Below are positions 60,653-64,000 of a stretch of 64,000 nucleotides of DNA, piece after piece. The position numbers and the translations under genes were made by a program. How positions within the stretch are numbered: the stretch's first letter is position 1; each line of letters begins with the position of its first letter. Under the pieces are notes generated by a model. The model saw only the letters and a list, made by a program, of their open reading frames with translations. It searched no databases and was not told where the DNA came from. The stretch is from Floccularia luteovirens. Its lineage: Eukaryota; Basidiomycota; Agaricomycetes; Agaricales; Squamanitaceae. Location of the stretch: contig VSJF01000014.1 of the NCBI GenBank assembly GCA_009739215.1, positions 186,001-250,000 of the forward strand. The letters are read 5' to 3'.

Positions 60653-61097
60653 AGACTTGGGTCCCTGATATATCCAAAATTAGTTGCTATGGGGAGTGTA
60701 CATTGTTTTTCTTGACATCTGCACCCGTGCATAAGCGTAAACTGAATTGGAGGTGATCGATTGAGTTGAGATTAATAATTCTTTCATCCAAGAGTGTGTA
60801 TATAGATGATGGAAGAGACATTAGTGTACTGGTACTGGGAATAGAAGCACTCGTACGTTGTTAAAAAATAAACATTAGCTCAACAATGAGCAATGGGGAA
60901 ATAGAGAGCTACAAGTATACTTAGAGACATTACCGCAATTAGAGAATAACTAATGTTCAAGCAAGAAAACAAGAAAAAGGGATAACAATACGAGGAACTA
61001 GTGATGGATATATATTATAAACGTCGTTTGGATGGAGTTCAAAAAATGTTGAACCGATTTATTATAGGAATTAGTGAGGAATGGCGTGAATTTGAAA
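60653..61097. other. Spacer, no gene seen
   Basis: About 445 AT-rich bases between the hypothetical frame and the end of the Clp1-like gene. No feature supported. Confidence 0.4.
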
Positions 61098-61789
61098 TTA
61101 GCGTCGTGATCTCTGGCGTATGCGTCTTGCCTCTGCAGTGACGTTCCACGCTGTTTGAACAAGCGTTACAAGTTTCGTGTCCTTGAGCCCCAAGGCAAGG
61201 ACGTTTTTCCATATGCCTTGGTTGAACTCAAAATAGCGATCAAAGTAGTCGTCACGGAATCGAGAAAAGATTTGAGCCATAGCGGCCGCATTTGGGAATT
61301 CCTCAACGACCTGAGGTGGGAGTAGCCTCCAAGCAAGAATATTAGGTTGTGTCTCCAATTCAAGCCCATAAAGCAAAAGTAGCGCGACGGAGCTGACGTG
61401 GGGGACAGATAAGGGTATAACAGGTAGAGTTATGGTAGAAGCTCGGGGGACGGGAGGTGTAATTGGGGTTGAAGCAAGCTCGAATGAGGCGCGAAAACCG
61501 TTTTCGTAGAGCTTCATATCAACAGGTAGCATTATAGGTGGTGAAGAGGCTTGATTCTCGGATGGAATGATCGCCAGTACGTGCGTTGGCGTGTTAACAT
61601 GACTGGTGACTGTCATGTCAAGAGAATCTGGGAGTGATTGACGGTAACTTGTAGTGATCGGGACAACATTGAAATGGTGGTACAAAGCTCTAGAAGAAAA
61701 GTAAGATGAGTGAGTGCATTGTGAAATAAAAAATAGATATATACATACTCGAAGGGCTCGACTCTGTTCAATAGTGATTGCCTCTGCAT
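61098..61789 (-). CDS. Clp1-like protein (210 aa)
   Basis: Two exons, 61789-61749 and 61689-61098, joined by a 59-base GTATGT-CTAG intron, give 210 residues starting MQRQSLLNRVEPFEALYHHF. The middle has TPTHVLAIIPSE and a proline/threonine-rich part. The C-terminal block is RYFEFNQGIWKNVLALGLKD, then LVQTAWNVTAEARRIRQR, the same kind of block as LWQNVCALGVFDDDLWDTMD in the longer Clp1-like gene at 45555. It lacks the long basic N-terminus. A fragment of this gene at 52115 marks an older duplicate. The family assignment is from memory. Confidence 0.6.
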
Positions 61790-63261
61790 AGTGGTATGAA
61801 GGTAGAAAGAAAGTAAAGGATTAAGAGAGACGAAGAGGAAGAGTGAAGTTGAAGGCAGAAAAGTTATACTCCGCTTCCCGGCCAAAGATTAAGGTTAAGT
61901 ATGTTTTGTCAACAACTAAAACTTTCTTCTTCCCAGCACTTCGTCCCACCCATCGCGACGGCTCCCATCACTGCCATCAAATGGATATAACCAGACATGA
62001 GGCGAGTGCTGCCGCATGAGCAATAAATACATAGATCCAAACCTTGTGATGAGCCGGAATGTGTCGTTGCACATTCCATGCCTGGTACAAAGCAGCCCTC
62101 TCAATTGTAAAGCAAACGAAATGTGGGACACAATCGAACGACATGAGGAGATTTAAATGAGCTGGCTCATTAACCGGTATGTCAAATATCTCCGGCTATA
62201 AGATCCGCAGGCACCGATTCCTCACACGTAGTGTCCCTCGCGGCACTTTAGACTTTGAAAACTCTATGACTCGCTCCACTTGGCTAGAATCACTATATAG
62301 CGCACAAAGATGTACTTCGCATGCACAAATGATTGCGCACCCTTCTGATCATGGGCATCTCCATAAAATTACTAACTACTTTACCCATTTTTTAGGCTGG
62401 CAGCCGAAATGAAATGTGCGTTACGAAATGAGGATATTTTCAATTGCGAGCGGTTCTTTCCAACAAAAATTGAACCCTTCCACCCTCTTTGACACTTTTT
62501 TTAGGCTTAGTGACTTATCATAATATATCATACATGAGGCTTGCCCGCTGCGTATTGATCAAAGCTGTGTAGGCTCAACCAATTTTTTGATATCGATCGC
62601 AATACAATTCAAGGACAACAAGCACAATTGAATATGACATGTCGAGCAACACTCGCATCTTCCCGAATAAAGGGAAAAAAACGCCTTCAGGTAATTTTGC
62701 TATGTCGAGAAAAAAATACGTTCCCACTTACTTAGCACACGCGTTTTCCGTCAACGCTCAACAGACAGGCTGTAGTTTATGTTCCACGCTCTAGCGCTGA
62801 CCTTGACAACCTCCCATGAAAATGAAGACACCGATCAATCACTAAATTTTGCAAAATCCGCCTACCTGGAGAACTCTTTGGCCAACATGCTGGGTCGCGA
62901 AGTCACTCGTGGAGAAAGCTGGAGAAGAGAAGGCTCAGAATCTCGTGTAATTCCTGTGGTATAAGATACATCCGAGGCATGGCATGTGAGTTGATGGGAT
63001 ATATGTTTACTATGAACAAGCTTCCGTGGACGATAGATGGCAAGTGCTAGTAAATCCTCGGAAGCCAATCAATTCGTTAAAACAGCATAGTCCGCAGATA
63101 GCTGCGTTCGTATTAGACGATCAAAGTCCTTGCTATTACCATAGGGCGGATTATCGGAGTTGAAAACAAATACGTATCACTCAACAAAAAGTCACACCAA
63201 ACAATTCAATTTACTGCGACGAGTCATACATACTCATTCGCGGGACCGCACTATACATAAT
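61790..63261. other. Spacer; possible small gene near 62.6-63.0 kb
   Basis: No confident gene in 1.5 kb. A start-like segment MSSNTRIFPNKGKKTPS (62639-62690, followed by GTAATT) and a 61-codon frame at 62779-62964 (with AYLENSLANMLGREVTRGES) look partly coding, but no splice joins them in frame. I leave them uncalled. Confidence 0.35.
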
Positions 63262-64000
63262 CTACAAATGTTGGGCCGGTTGTAATTTACGCAAGTTGGC
63301 GCATCTGATTTTTCCATCCATAATGAGTTCCGTCACAGCTCGAGCAGTACCTGGAGCGTTACAAATTCCCTAGAAATCATCAATGCATCAATCTCTTTGG
63401 CATTAAGAATATCATCAAAACAACAGTAACTCACCCAACAAGTGTGACCAGTAGCAATTATTAAATTTTTAGCGATCGTTGTTGCTTCACCGATGAGAGG
63501 ACCTCCACCAGTGCTTACAACAGGTAAAAAACATGCTTGTCGCTTTTCAACGGTACCTTCGCGCAGCTCGGTGGAGATACTTGCGACGTGACGATGGATA
63601 CTGTCGCAAGATGCCTTGTCTACCACCACTTCATCTACGGTGTCAGGCAATTCCGTATCATCACCAGGTCCGCATGCGTAAATTTCGTTGTCCGGACGTG
63701 CGTAAATCTCAGGCGAGACAGTTGAGCCGCGCCTGCCGTTCAGCGACGGGTTAACAATTTCAGTGAATAAGACATAGGGAGCAATCTTTATGGAAGGTTG
63801 TGGACGGATGGTTATACTATGAGCCCGTGTCGCAGATATTGGAAGTTGAGAGATAATATTGGGGGACCATGCACCAGCGGCAAGCACGACATGGGTTGCG
63901 GGTATTGCGATAGCGTCTTCTTTGTTCTTTCCAATGTATGTTACTGCAGAAACCGCACCGTTCGCCTTCTCAACAGATACGACCTTCCCTTTAATAAAAT
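63262..64000 (-). CDS. TDA3-like FAD-dependent oxidoreductase, C-terminal part
   Basis: The gene enters from the right edge. The last exons are from 64000 to 63435 and 63369-63262, joined by a 65-base intron that restores ATGHTCWGICNAPGTARAVTEL. Blocks include THVVLAAGAWSP (FAD-binding end of a DAO fold), TRAHSITIRP, SPEIYARPDNEIYACGPGDD, EKRQACFLPVVSTGGGPLIG and AKNLIIATGHTCWGICNAPG. These fit the fungal D-amino-acid-oxidase-like TDA3/YHR009C-type group implicated in endosomal or redox traits. The N-terminal Rossmann GxGxxG part is outside the window. The frame is clean. Confidence 0.8.

Overview
This is a nuclear window from a filamentous basidiomycete, most likely an agaricomycete mushroom. 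Genes are dense and split by many short introns, mostly 49 to 66 bases, nearly all GT-AG with a few GC-AG. Two families that I know as agaricomycete-enriched are present: Clp1-like proteins and the seven-helix DUF6534 family. No complete genome comparison was possible, so all family names rest on motifs recognised by eye.

Layout. 1-376 is the tail of a gene that starts outside the window. 3181-4023 encodes a small mitochondrial-type oxidoreductase-like-domain protein. 4.4-10.1 kb is a tandem C2H2 zinc-finger cluster on the minus strand: a frame-damaged copy, an intact 165-residue copy, and a 771-residue protein with about 29 fingers. 10.6-16.1 kb holds a VWA8-type AAA+/von Willebrand A protein whose frame is interrupted several times. 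16.4-26.3 kb is ordinary housekeeping sequence with intact frames: VPS26 (retromer), an 881-residue multi-pass membrane protein with a long disordered tail, SOF1/DCAF13 (small-subunit processome) and NADP isocitrate dehydrogenase.

26.3-38.2 kb is a gene graveyard. It contains a fourth zinc-finger copy with an inverted middle, an RPT2 proteasome-ATPase fragment, pieces of a SAM-methyltransferase family around one intact copy, and an inverted copy of the VWA8 promoter and start. 38.2-49.8 kb is again well kept: an alternative NADH dehydrogenase, a large SAP-domain protein, a Clp1-like protein, an HSL-type alpha/beta hydrolase and VPS25 (ESCRT-II). 50.0-61.8 kb is an old block duplication of a DUF6534 gene next to a Clp1-like gene. 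Its second half is split by a Ty3/gypsy-type LTR retrotransposon with 143-base LTRs. The right edge holds the C-terminal part of a TDA3-like FAD oxidoreductase.

The clearest cross-cutting pattern is that every frame break I could align is a single-base gain. All of them lie in duplicated or repeat-like loci, while the single-copy genes around them are clean. This could be pseudogene decay, but it also looks like residual long-read insertion error in regions that short reads cannot polish. I did not find a convincing new biological system. The best leads are the compact-linker zinc-finger array, a 10-base microexon in the VWA8 gene, and the duplicated DUF6534/Clp1 block.
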